A DNA stretch of 64,000 nucleotides from Coriobacteriia bacterium (GTDB lineage: Bacteria; Actinomycetota; Coriobacteriia; Anaerosomatales; Anaerosomataceae), in assembly GCA_030655755.1 (NCBI GenBank), contig JAUSOQ010000062.1:29217-93216 (forward strand), in the 5' to 3' direction. This document shows, piece by piece, positions 39,606 through 47,506 of this stretch. The notes under the pieces are model-generated. The model was not told where the DNA came from. It searched no databases and saw nothing but the letters and a program-made list of their open reading frames with translations. Position numbers and translations under genes: made by a program. The stretch's first letter is position 1; every line of letters begins with the position of its first letter.

Positions 39606-39632
39606 ATAAGGACGCCCTAAGGGCGTCCTTAT
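39606..39632 (-). terminator. Terminator downstream of hpf
   Basis: Perfect inverted repeat ATAAGGACGCCC-TAA-GGGCGTCCTTAT 26 nt after the hpf stop. The T-rich arm gives a partial U-run on the minus strand. Confidence 0.65.
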
Positions 39633-39657
39633 CGGCAACACAGCTCTAATTCTCAGC

Positions 39658-40203
39658 CTACCTGGGCTCTATCAGACCGTAGTCGCCATCCGTCCGACGG
39701 TAGAGCACGTTTATCTCCTCGGTCTCCGCCGAGGAGAACACGAAGAAATCGTGACCGAGCAACTCTAGCTGCAAGATCGCCTCATCAGCGCTCATCGGCT
39801 TGACCTCGACGATCTTCGTCTTCACGATCTCCGGTTCGTGCTCTCCTTCGGCCTCCTCAGATACTGCTGTGGCCTCCGCGATTGGAGTGACCTTGGTGTG
39901 ACGGTCGACGATCTTCGTCTTGAATTTGCGCAGCTGCCGCTCGAGCTTCTCGGAAACGAGGTCGATGGCGGCATACATGTCCAAAGCCGCCTCGCGTGCG
40001 CGAATGACGTGACCTTTGGTGTACACAGTGACTTCAGCCACATGTCCGTTCTGGATGGACGGGTTCTTCTCTACTTGAAGCTCCACTTCCGCGCTCATGA
40101 TCATGTGATCGAGAATCTTCGCGACCCTACCGATCTTCTCCTCGGCATAATCACGAATAGCCGGCGTGATATCCATGTGACGACCCTTGACGATCATCTT
40201 CAT
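39658..40203 (-). CDS. hpf: Ribosome hibernation promoting factor (long form)
   Basis: 181 residues. Binds 30S subunits and dimerises 70S ribosomes into inactive 100S particles under starvation. The N-terminal RaiA domain starts MKMIVKGRHMDITPAIRDYAEEKIG and continues NPSIQNGHVAEVTVYTKGHVIRAREA, and the C-terminal dimerisation domain (LELLGHDFFVFSSAETEEINVLYRRTDGDYGLIEP) marks the long type. The start at 40203 has AAGGGGG 9 nt upstream. In many Gram-positives the order is comFC-hpf-secA; here an ABC cassette lies between comFC and hpf. Confidence 0.95.
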   Translation of the reverse strand: MKMIVKGRHMDITPAIRDYAEEKIGRVAKILDHMIMSAEVELQVEKNPSIQNGHVAEVTVYTKGHVIRAREAALDMYAAIDLVSEKLERQLRKFKTKIVDRHTKVTPIAEATAVSEEAEGEHEPEIVKTKIVEVKPMSADEAILQLELLGHDFFVFSSAETEEINVLYRRTDGDYGLIEPR

Positions 40204-40295
40204 GGTGCGAACCCCCTTCTTGTTTTCCGACAATAAGAACATACCCGCAGCGCGCTCCGCGGAGCGGCCACAGGCATGCATTTTGTGTGTACGTT

Positions 40296-41047
40296 CTAGC
40301 TTATATGACCGAGGAAGTCCTTCGTTCGCTCGTTCTGCGGATTGTCGAAGACCTCGGAGGGAGTTCCTTCTTCAACGATGACGCCACCGTCCATGAAGAC
40401 CGCCCGGCTGGCAACGTCGCGTGCAAAGCCCATCTCATGCGTCACCACGAGCATCGTCATACCACCTTGAGCGAGCTCCTTCATGACGTCAAGCACACCT
40501 CGAACGAGCTCGGGGTCGAGAGCGGAGGTCACTTCATCGAACAGCATGACATGTGGGTCCATGGACAGCGCGCGATGGCCACGCGCTGCTGCTGGCCACC
40601 GGACAGCTGCGCCGGGAAGTAGTCGACGCGATCGCCGAGACCGACGCGCTCAAGCTGCTCGAGCGCGATCTTCTCGGCCTCATGTTTCGAGCGCTTCAGC
40701 ACTTTGCGCTGCGCGAGCATGACGTTGTCCTTCGCAGTCAGGTGCGGGAACAGGTTGAACGACTGGAACACCATACCGATGCGCTCGCGCACTTTGTTGA
40801 TGTTGGTGTGCGGGTCGTTCACCTGAATGTCTTCAAGCCAGATCTCTCCACCGGTCGGCGCCTCGAGGCGGTTCACACAGCGAAGTAACGTCGACTTGCC
40901 AGATCCCGATGGTCCGAGGATCACGACGACCTCGCCTTTCTGGACTTCCATATCGACGCCCTGGAGTACTTCCAGGTCGCCGAAGGACTTCTGGAGATTG
41001 ACGATGCGAACGATGGGATCGGAAGTCTGTGTCGTCACGGCGCTCAC
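40296..41047 (-). pseudogene. Amino-acid ABC transporter ATP-binding protein (GlnQ-like), frameshifted
   Basis: Two overlapping frames together encode a complete GlnQ-type ATPase. The first frame (41047 to about 40570) has Walker A GPSGSGKSTLL, Q-loop FQSFNLFPHLT and signature [13 protein letters not shown]. The second (from about 40567 to 40296) has Walker [15 protein letters not shown] and [12 protein letters not shown]. The expected RVAIARALSMDP is broken at a GCGCGCG run (40568-40574), where 4 nt appear to be missing. Either the gene is inactive or this is a repeat-count error in the sequence. It overlaps the permease stop by 4 nt. Confidence 0.85.
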
Positions 41048-42327
41048 ATCCTCTCCGCCCTCGTCGGCAACGGGTCGCCTGCAGCACTGTCGACTGATGT
41101 TTCGCCGGCTGGCTTCTCGGGCGGTACCGCACCGCCGCCGCCTTCCGCCTTTGCAAGCCTGTTCTCAAGCTGCTGGACGAAGCGACCGAGCGGCACGGTG
41201 ATCACAAGGTAGAAAACCGCCGCCAGTAAATAAGGCGACACGTTCAGCGTCGATGACGCGACCTCACGTGCACGCATGACGATCTCACTCAGACCGACAG
41301 CCGAGAACAGCGAGGTGTCTTTGAACAGCAGGATGAACTCGGACATCATCGTGGGAAGGATCCGGCGGATCGTCTGCGGAATGATGACGTAGGCCATGGC
41401 CTGCGGAGTCGTCATACCCAGGGAGCGCGCCGCTTCCATCTGTCCCTTGCTGATGGATTGGATACCGGCGCGGAAGATCTCCGCCATGTACGCAGCGGAG
41501 TTGAAACTCAAAACCACGAACGCACGCAGGTAGAGCGAGTTCTCTATTCCGAACAGTCCTGTATCCCTCAGCTGCGGTAACACTCCCATAAGGACTTGCC
41601 ACGGTGGCAACAGCGGCAACCCGAAGAAGACAAGCAGGATCTGTAGGAAGATCGGTGTCCCTCGGACAACGTCAACGTATGCTGTCGCTGGCAACCGTGC
41701 CCAACGCGTCTTCGCCATCTTCATGAACGCAAGTGCCAGGCCACCCGGGATCGCAAGCAGATACGAGATGATCACCGCGAACAGCGACACGGGGAAAGCC
41801 ATGAGAAGGATTGGGAAAGCCTCAGCGATGACGCTGGGCGATGCGAACAGATGCGAGACTCGAGCGGATTCCCACCAGTCAAGCGCGCCCAAGACACCAC
41901 GGCGGCTGCCATCGAACAGAACGTCCACTCCACCGATGGTGATGATGTCGCCGTCTGCTACGACAGGTGATCCTGTGAGGCGATCGCCGTTCAGAAGCAC
42001 CGGTGTGGGGCTGGTCTCCTCGGCATGGACGGTCCAGGAAGAATCCTTTGCCGCCGAACCAGCAGGTTGACGTTCGAGCGTGATGCCGAAATCGTTGTCC
42101 ATCACAGCATGAGGAAGAAGGACATTCCCCCTCTTGCCGATGGTCAGTACGTCCTTGGTCGGCGACACGATGTATATCTTGTCGACCATGCCGGTCTGGC
42201 CCCGCTTCGCTGGGGCCTCGTAGAGAAAGCGCTCCGGACCGACCATGGTCAACAGCAGGACTGCGAGGATCACCCACATGATCGCGTTGACTGCATACCA
42301 TATGGTCCTGCGGAGCTTCGGATTCAC
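41044..42327 (-). CDS. Amino-acid ABC permease with FHA-like N-terminal domain
   Basis: 427 residues. The C-terminal 260 residues are a HisM/GlnP-type permease with about five helices and the EAA loop EAARSLGMTTPQAMAYVIIPQ. Unusually, an extra N-terminal helix (about 11-30) is followed by a 90-residue beta-rich segment (about 50-139) with LTIGKRGNVLLPHAVMD and LLNGDRLTGSPVVADGDIITIGG, which matches the end of an FHA fold. The canonical phosphothreonine-binding Ser/His are not seen. If the first helix is N-in, this domain faces outward. A Pro/Glu-rich tail ends the protein. Confidence 0.88.
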   Translation of the reverse strand: MNPKLRRTIWYAVNAIMWVILAVLLLTMVGPERFLYEAPAKRGQTGMVDKIYIVSPTKDVLTIGKRGNVLLPHAVMDNDFGITLERQPAGSAAKDSSWTVHAEETSPTPVLLNGDRLTGSPVVADGDIITIGGVDVLFDGSRRGVLGALDWWESARVSHLFASPSVIAEAFPILLMAFPVSLFAVIISYLLAIPGGLALAFMKMAKTRWARLPATAYVDVVRGTPIFLQILLVFFGLPLLPPWQVLMGVLPQLRDTGLFGIENSLYLRAFVVLSFNSAAYMAEIFRAGIQSISKGQMEAARSLGMTTPQAMAYVIIPQTIRRILPTMMSEFILLFKDTSLFSAVGLSEIVMRAREVASSTLNVSPYLLAAVFYLVITVPLGRFVQQLENRLAKAEGGGGAVPPEKPAGETSVDSAAGDPLPTRAERM

Positions 42328-42352
42328 ACAGCCTCCTCGATCAGCTCGAAAC

Positions 42353-42388
42353 GCCTCAGGACCGACGGCATACCGTCGGCCCTGAGGC
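42353..42388 (-). terminator. Intercistronic hairpin between binding protein and permease
   Basis: GCCTCAGG-A-CCGACGG, CATA loop, CCGTCGG-C-CCTGAGGC: 15 base pairs with one symmetric mismatch, in the 81-nt gap. Without a U-tract it is more likely an mRNA stabiliser or attenuator that lets the binding protein be made in excess over the permease, as in many ABC operons. Confidence 0.6.
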
Positions 42389-42408
42389 CTTCAAGATCGC
42401 TCGATCTG

Positions 42409-43278
42409 CTACTGCGCCTTCTTGACCGCAAGCGACTGGTTCGAGTTGATGTACGGGTTCGAGAAGTCCACCGACTCCTTACGGGTATCGGTGATCGTCA
42501 TGGCCGAAGCAACCAGGTCGAACTCGGTGCCAGCCTGGACGCCCGTGATCAGAGCATCGAACTTGTAGCTCTTGAACTCGACGGTGAGTCCGAGCTTCTC
42601 GCCGATCGCGTTCATGAGATCGACATCGAAGCCGACCGTCGCGCCACCCTCAACGTTCTCGAACGGCGGGAAAGCGGTGTCGGAACCGACGACGATCTTG
42701 CCGGCGGTCAGCGTTTTGATGTCAGCGGGCTTCTCGGCAACCATGGCCTCGACCGGCGGCATCGACATGGGAGCGGCACCGAACCACGTCTCGTATACGG
42801 TGTCGTACGTGCCGTCAGCGATCACTTCAGCGAGTCCCCAGTTGACCGCGTCGCGAAGGCTGTTGTTGTCCTTGCTGAACGCGAAGCCGTAGGTCTCGTC
42901 GGTCTTGATCTCCTCGACGATCTCAAGGCCGCGTGTCTCGTCCTTGACGATGTCCTGGCTGATCGGAAGGTCATTGACAACACCCACGACATCGCCGGCC
43001 TGGAGGGCCGAGAAGGCGAGCAGGATATCGTCGTACGGTATGACCTCGACACCCATGGGCTCGAGATTGGTCTTGGCCCACTCTTCACCGGTCGTGCCGG
43101 ACTGGACGCCGACCTTGTCGCCCTCCATCAGGTCATCAACAGAAGCGATGACCCTGGCCTCGGTCGTTTCGGTCGTTTCGGTCGTACCCTCGTCGCTGCC
43201 GCATCCAACGAGAGCGAACACAGTGAACGCGAGTGCGAGCGTCAGCAGAAGTGCGATCCACTTGCTGTTCTTGGACAT
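42409..43278 (-). CDS. Amino-acid-binding lipoprotein with circularly permuted domain order
   Basis: 289 residues. Signal peptide with lipobox LVGC (Cys at 26). In normal family-3 solute-binding proteins the order is N-lobe (GKIVVGSDTAFPPFE...), hinge, second lobe (SVDDLMEGDKVGVQSGT...), ending YETWFG. Here the second lobe comes first (about 44-167, ending YDTVYETWFG), then a Pro-rich linker (168-190), then the first lobe (193-289), which stops at SLAVKKAQ, the normal hinge. GGAGGAGG lies 5 nt before the ATG at 43278. It sits with the permease and ATPase genes. Confidence 0.9.
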   Translation of the reverse strand: MSKNSKWIALLLTLALAFTVFALVGCGSDEGTTETTETTEARVIASVDDLMEGDKVGVQSGTTGEEWAKTNLEPMGVEVIPYDDILLAFSALQAGDVVGVVNDLPISQDIVKDETRGLEIVEEIKTDETYGFAFSKDNNSLRDAVNWGLAEVIADGTYDTVYETWFGAAPMSMPPVEAMVAEKPADIKTLTAGKIVVGSDTAFPPFENVEGGATVGFDVDLMNAIGEKLGLTVEFKSYKFDALITGVQAGTEFDLVASAMTITDTRKESVDFSNPYINSNQSLAVKKAQ

Positions 43279-43413
43279 GAATCCTCCTCCGTAATCTGCC
43301 TCCTTGGGCACCACTGTGCCCAAGCCATATCACGGTGCATAACTATACCCCACTGACGCATAGAGTGTCAGGACTGGCTTCGCCTATACGCCATGAATAG
43401 ACTCGTATACACG

Positions 43414-43438
43414 AGAACCCGCGCCTGGCGCGGGTTCT
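43414..43438 (-). terminator. Terminator-like hairpin between two binding-protein genes
   Basis: AGAACCCGCGCC-AGGCGCGGGTTCT, a perfect GC-rich stem with a tiny loop, 39 nt after the second binding-protein gene. No U-tract follows. It separates the conventional binding protein from the permuted one. Confidence 0.55.
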
Positions 43439-43476
43439 GGAAAAGCATATACAAGTAGCAGCGAACACCGCCCTCG

Positions 43477-44319
43477 TCAGTCAGCCTCAGAGGCCACACC
43501 CAGCTGAGGGAAGGTGCCGAGCCATTTCGCTTTGATCGTATCCAAGACACCTTCAGCCGCGAGAGCATCGAGTGTCTCGCGTACAGCGGTCTCAAGCTCG
43601 GTGGCGTCCTTCGCGATAGCCACACCAAGTGGCAAGCCGGATCCATACTGGCCCGCGTAGACCACGCCCGGGTAGTCGCGCGCCAGGTAGGCAGCGATGG
43701 CCGCATCGCCGGCGACCACATCGATCTCACCTGCGGCCAGAGCCTCCAAGGCATCGGCCAGACTCGTGAACCCGGTCACAAAACCTTCACCGTACTCGCC
43801 CTCCAGGCTCCAGAACGCTACGCTTCCCTGCTGCGCTCCAACGCGCTGCCCGCCAAGGGCGGCGGCATCAACGACAGGCGCGGTGGCAGACGAGTCCGCA
43901 CTCGCGGACGTTTCGAATGAGAAGAACGCCGGGCCGTCGACCAAGTACGATCCTGCGAACGCAACATCAGCGAGTACGGCGTCGGTTATCGGCAGGGCTC
44001 CCAGCGCGATGTCGACATCGCCAGCCTCAAGGGCAGCGGCCGCGCCGCCGGGGCCTATGTCGACCAGTTCCAACTTCAGGCCCAGACGCTCTGCGATCGC
44101 TGCTACAATGTCGACGTCAAGACCAGCCTCGACTCCGCCGTCCTCCCCCGCGAATGGCGGGTAGCTCAGATCGACTCCGGCACGCAGCACGCCTGCTTCG
44201 CCGATGACGGGCGGCGCAACCGTGGGCTCTATAGCGGGCTCCTCGGCCTGCTTCGCGCACCCGGATACCGCGATCGCGGCGATTATCACGAGTAGTATCA
44301 AACCTTGTTTGAAGCGCAC
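43477..44319 (-). CDS. Amino-acid-binding lipoprotein (normal family-3 order)
   Basis: 280 residues. Signal peptide with lipobox VSGC at about residues 18-21. Usual order: VLRAGVDLSYPPFAGEDGGVEAGLDVDIVAAIAERLGL, then DVDIALGALPITDAVLADVAFAGSYLV, second lobe with LGGQRVGAQQGSVAFWSLEG and the terminal VLDTIKAKWLG. It delivers an amino acid to an ABC permease. The start is GTG with GGGAGGAGAG upstream. It is separated from the permuted-binding-protein operon by a hairpin and preceded by the structured RNA element. Confidence 0.9.
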   Translation of the reverse strand: MRFKQGLILLVIIAAIAVSGCAKQAEEPAIEPTVAPPVIGEAGVLRAGVDLSYPPFAGEDGGVEAGLDVDIVAAIAERLGLKLELVDIGPGGAAAALEAGDVDIALGALPITDAVLADVAFAGSYLVDGPAFFSFETSASADSSATAPVVDAAALGGQRVGAQQGSVAFWSLEGEYGEGFVTGFTSLADALEALAAGEIDVVAGDAAIAAYLARDYPGVVYAGQYGSGLPLGVAIAKDATELETAVRETLDALAAEGVLDTIKAKWLGTFPQLGVASEAD

Positions 44320-44349
44320 GGCCCTCTCCTCCCGCTAACGAACGATCGA

Positions 44350-44592
44350 GCTTCCATCCGGCTGACCTGGTCTTTGACCCCACACTCGCGTACCGGGACT
44401 TCCGCTTGATGTCATCTCACTACCGGTCCTCTCGCCCGCCAGCCGGGATGGCTGGACCGGACGGTACGACTTACCCCTAAGACGCGCCATGCTCGCGCGA
44501 CGGCGAACCGCCGGCTTACGTGGGTCCTTTCGGCCGCGTCTACCTTGGACTAAGGCGCCGAAACGCCCGCAACCACAGACCCGGATGGAAGC
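44350..44592 (-). ncRNA. Structured RNA closed by a 12-bp stem (raiA-RNA candidate)
   Basis: On the minus strand GCTTCCATCCGG (44592-44581) and CCGGATGGAAGC (44361-44350) are exact complements enclosing 219 nt. Inner helices include GACGCG/CGCGTC (44540-44535 with 44486-44481), CCGGTCC/GGACCGG (44460-44454 with 44429-44423, enclosing GCCA/TGGC) and CCTTAG/AAGG. A TGC-TACACT extended -10 lies just upstream (around 44610). It sits between comFC and an ABC gene, the place where the raiA noncoding RNA is found in other Gram-positives; family assignment is inference. Confidence 0.6.
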
Positions 44593-44633
44593 AACAGTGA
44601 GTGTAGCAGGTCGCCGTGGCGGCGGCACATACG

Positions 44634-45323
44634 TCACGGTAGTACCACATCCGTCGCGCGTGCAAACGCCACCGCCCGCACCTCGGCAGCGCCCGACCTG
44701 AGGAGGACCGCCGCGCAAGCCTCGAGGGTCGCACCGGTGGTGAAGACATCGTCTACAAGCAGTAGGCGTTGCGGTAGTGTCGCGTCACCTCGTGCGGTGT
44801 AACGACCGAGCGCGTTCGCGAACCGATCGTCTCTGCCGAGCTGGCGCTGGTCTGCGGCGTTTCGGACCTCAAGCGACGCTCGAACAGGCAGCCCGGTCCT
44901 TGCCGCAACGTCGCGAACGACAAGTCCCATGTGATCGAATCCGCGAGTGGACTTCGCGGCCGGTCGTGGAGGCACCGGGACTATGGCGTCAGCCCACTCG
45001 GCCCACTCGGCCAACCGTGAAGCGACGAGCGCACCAATGACCGGGATGAGGCGGCGCTCTCCCCCGTCCTTGTAGACGGTCACCACGCTGGACAACGGTG
45101 GCTTGAACAACCCAACGGTGCGACATGCCGAGAAGGAGAAGCTCCTCCCCACGCACTCGGCACATATGTCATCCATGGGGGCTCCGCAAAGCGGACAGGC
45201 GCGACCCTCGGTGATCAGCGGCAGCATGCTCGCACAAGAGTCACACAACACCGCGCCGGGTGCGTCACATGCGGCGCAGCGCGGCGGGAAGAGCAGTTCT
45301 ACGATGCCGTCCAGCAACATCAT
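44634..45323 (-). CDS. comFC: ComF family protein (phosphoribosyltransferase-like)
   Basis: 229 residues. The N-terminal zinc finger has CAACDAPGAVLCDSCASML and CPLCGAPMDDICAEC, and the C-terminal domain carries the PRPP-binding loop RLLLVDDVFTTGATLEACA. ComFC is needed for DNA uptake during transformation in Firmicutes and is kept widely outside competent species. The gene lies two genes upstream of the usual hpf position. Starts ATG-ATG; the second ATG is also possible. Confidence 0.93.
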   Translation of the reverse strand: MMLLDGIVELLFPPRCAACDAPGAVLCDSCASMLPLITEGRACPLCGAPMDDICAECVGRSFSFSACRTVGLFKPPLSSVVTVYKDGGERRLIPVIGALVASRLAEWAEWADAIVPVPPRPAAKSTRGFDHMGLVVRDVAARTGLPVRASLEVRNAADQRQLGRDDRFANALGRYTARGDATLPQRLLLVDDVFTTGATLEACAAVLLRSGAAEVRAVAFARATDVVLP

Positions 45324-45344
45324 GCCTCCAGCGACGGAGGCGGC

Positions 45345-46253
45345 TTAAGCGAGCAGCTGCATAAGCGGCACGGTCAACACCGACGCCACCGTCGTCACGA
45401 GGATCGCCGACGCGATGAAGTCGACGTCCAGTTTGAACCGCATACCGATCACAAGACTGAGCATCATCGACGGCATACCAGCTTGCAGCACGAGCAAGCG
45501 CACTGCATCGGAACCCGGCATGACCAGACCTCCGAGTGCCAACGCCAGCAGCGGCAGTACGAGCAGCTTGATGATGCTGACGGTGGCGACACCTCCCATT
45601 CGATCCCGCACGCTGTGCGGCTTAAGGGAGAGCCCCACCGACATCATGATGAGCGGCACGACTATCTTAGAGAGTGCGGTCAACCAATCACTTACCGCGA
45701 TCGGAACAGCGACCGAACGCAGTGCGAGCGCCGCGAGGAGAGCGATGAACGGCGGGAACGTGAGCAGCTCCCTGAGCGGATTGATGCGACCCTCGTGCTC
45801 TCCCATCTGGCCAGCCACGAGAATACCGACCGTGAGGACCGCAGCAACCGTGCCGAAGACGTCGTAGAAGATGGCACGTACAAGACCCGTCTCTCCGAGA
45901 AGCGCCGTCGCGAGAGGATAGCCGATGTAACCAGTGTTGCCGAAGGCCGCGCACAGGATGAACGCGCCAGCGGTCGGCCCAGGCAACTTCAGCGCTCTGG
46001 CGAGCAACCATGCCACCGCTACCGCAGCAAGCGTTATCCCCCACGCCACCAAGGGGATCTCGACGAGATCGCCGCTCACCGGAGCAGGCTGGACAGTGGT
46101 GAAGATCAGCGCGGGAAGGCCGACGTAGATGAGTATGTTGTTTATCGGGCGAGTGTCATCGGCTTTCAAAAGCCCGATCGTGCGCAGGAACGTGCCGAGC
46201 GCGACCAGCGCCAACATCCCGACGATGACGCGCAGGAGTTCACCGATCGACAC
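45345..46253 (-). CDS. AEC family (auxin efflux carrier-like) transporter
   Basis: 302 residues with about ten membrane helices in two five-helix repeats. Family motifs: LLKADDTRPINNILIYVGLPALIF near the start, CAAFGNTGYIGYPLATAL in the middle and LQAGMPSMMLSLVIG near the end. Substrate unknown. It follows mtnA by 9 nt, suggesting a link to methylthioadenosine or purine salvage, but bacterial AEC carriers are diverse (malate, malonate and others). Confidence 0.88.
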   Translation of the reverse strand: MSIGELLRVIVGMLALVALGTFLRTIGLLKADDTRPINNILIYVGLPALIFTTVQPAPVSGDLVEIPLVAWGITLAAVAVAWLLARALKLPGPTAGAFILCAAFGNTGYIGYPLATALLGETGLVRAIFYDVFGTVAAVLTVGILVAGQMGEHEGRINPLRELLTFPPFIALLAALALRSVAVPIAVSDWLTALSKIVVPLIMMSVGLSLKPHSVRDRMGGVATVSIIKLLVLPLLALALGGLVMPGSDAVRLLVLQAGMPSMMLSLVIGMRFKLDVDFIASAILVTTVASVLTVPLMQLLA

Positions 46254-46262
46254 GTGACTCGC

Positions 46263-47489
46263 CTATCCCAGCTCGTGGATAGCGCCCGATCCTGAACAAA
46301 GACCGGCCAGCGACTCACTGTACGGCGCCCGTGCAACGCCACGCTCGGTGATGATCGCCGAGACATACTCGGCGGGGGTGACATCGAACGCCGGGTTGTA
46401 GACCTCGATGTTGGGTGGTGCGATGCGGAACCAACCGTCGAACTGGAAACCGCCGCCTTTGCGCGAGATCTCCATCTGGTGGCCCTTCTTCATGCCCAAC
46501 GCATACGAACCTTCCTTGGTAAGGATGTCGAGCGCACTCGACTCCTGCGAACTTTGCGGCTCGATGATCCCCGAGACCGTGAAACCGGTCACTTCGCGAG
46601 AATCGCGTTCTTCGATGGTGATCTCATCGCCGGAGGCAAGCGTCAGGTCGACCGTGGAGGTCGGCGCTGCCACGTAGAACGGGATCCCGTGCTCCCTGGC
46701 AAGTACGGCGAGGCCATACGTCCCGATCTTGTTGGCCACATCGCCGTTGGACGCGATGCGATCGGCGCCCACGATCACTGCGTCCACCCAGCCACGCTGC
46801 ATGATGCTTGCGGCCATGTTGTCGCAGATGAGCTTGAATGGCACGCCGGCCATGCGCAGCTCCCAGGCGGTAAGCCGTGCGCCTTGGAGTACCGGACGCG
46901 TCTCGTCGACCCACACCTGCGTGACCCTGCCCTCGGCATGCGCAGTGAAGATGACGCCGAGCGCCGTGCCGAAGTACGCGGTTGCGAGCGAGCCTGCATT
47001 GCAGTGTGTGAGAATACGCGAGTCTGCCTCGATCAGCTCGGCGCCGTTCGCGCCGATCGCGCGGTTGCGCTCCTCGTCCTCGGCCTGCACCGCCAACGCT
47101 TCTTGCACCATGAGATCGCGCAACTCGGCAAGGGAGACGTCCATGTTGTCGCGAACGAAGCGCTTCATGCGCTCGGCGCCCCAAGACAGGTTCACAGCAG
47201 TGGGACGGGTCGCGGCTATCTCGGCAGCGACCTCATCGAGGCGGGCCAGGAAGACATCGTAGTCATCGAGTTCGACACCCTCGGTCACCGCCCACAGCGC
47301 GATAGCAAGAACGGCAGCCACGCCCAGTGCAGGCGCGCCACGAACGGCCATGCCGGTGATGGCTGTGCACACACCGTCGTACGTGTTACAGGCGAGCAGA
47401 TCACCTACGAGCGGGAGACGTGACTGATCGATGAGTACGACCTTGCCGTCCTCCCACCATATGGTGCGAGGGATGTCTGAGAGTGCCAT
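46263..47489 (-). CDS. mtnA: S-methyl-5-thioribose-1-phosphate isomerase
   Basis: 408 residues. Converts methylthioribose-1-phosphate to methylthioribulose-1-phosphate in methionine salvage, or ribose-1-phosphate analogues in some archaea and bacteria. Motifs: NTYDGVCTAITGMAVRGAPALGVAA, catalytic Cys in ILTHCNAGSLATAYFGTA, and the Asp in IVGADRIASNGDVANKIGTY. It is about 60 residues longer than most MtnA because of a segment after VSGIIEPQSSQESSALDILTKEG. Eighteen nt downstream of ahcY in a salvage operon. Confidence 0.92.
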   Translation of the reverse strand: MALSDIPRTIWWEDGKVVLIDQSRLPLVGDLLACNTYDGVCTAITGMAVRGAPALGVAAVLAIALWAVTEGVELDDYDVFLARLDEVAAEIAATRPTAVNLSWGAERMKRFVRDNMDVSLAELRDLMVQEALAVQAEDEERNRAIGANGAELIEADSRILTHCNAGSLATAYFGTALGVIFTAHAEGRVTQVWVDETRPVLQGARLTAWELRMAGVPFKLICDNMAASIMQRGWVDAVIVGADRIASNGDVANKIGTYGLAVLAREHGIPFYVAAPTSTVDLTLASGDEITIEERDSREVTGFTVSGIIEPQSSQESSALDILTKEGSYALGMKKGHQMEISRKGGGFQFDGWFRIAPPNIEVYNPAFDVTPAEYVSAIITERGVARAPYSESLAGLCSGSGAIHELG

Positions 47490-47506
47490 GTCGCCCCTAT
47501 CGGGTT

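Noticed and set aside
44350..44592. Known riboswitch (FMN, TPP, cobalamin, lysine, c-di-GMP, c-di-AMP, T-box) for the amino-acid transporter
   Set aside because: The conserved core sequences of these classes, as I remember them, are not present; the structured element is kept as an unassigned or raiA-like RNA.
44335..44718. Minus-strand 127-codon frame between comFC and the binding protein
   Set aside because: Arg/Gly-rich with no motif; it overlaps the closing repeats of the RNA element and the end of comFC.
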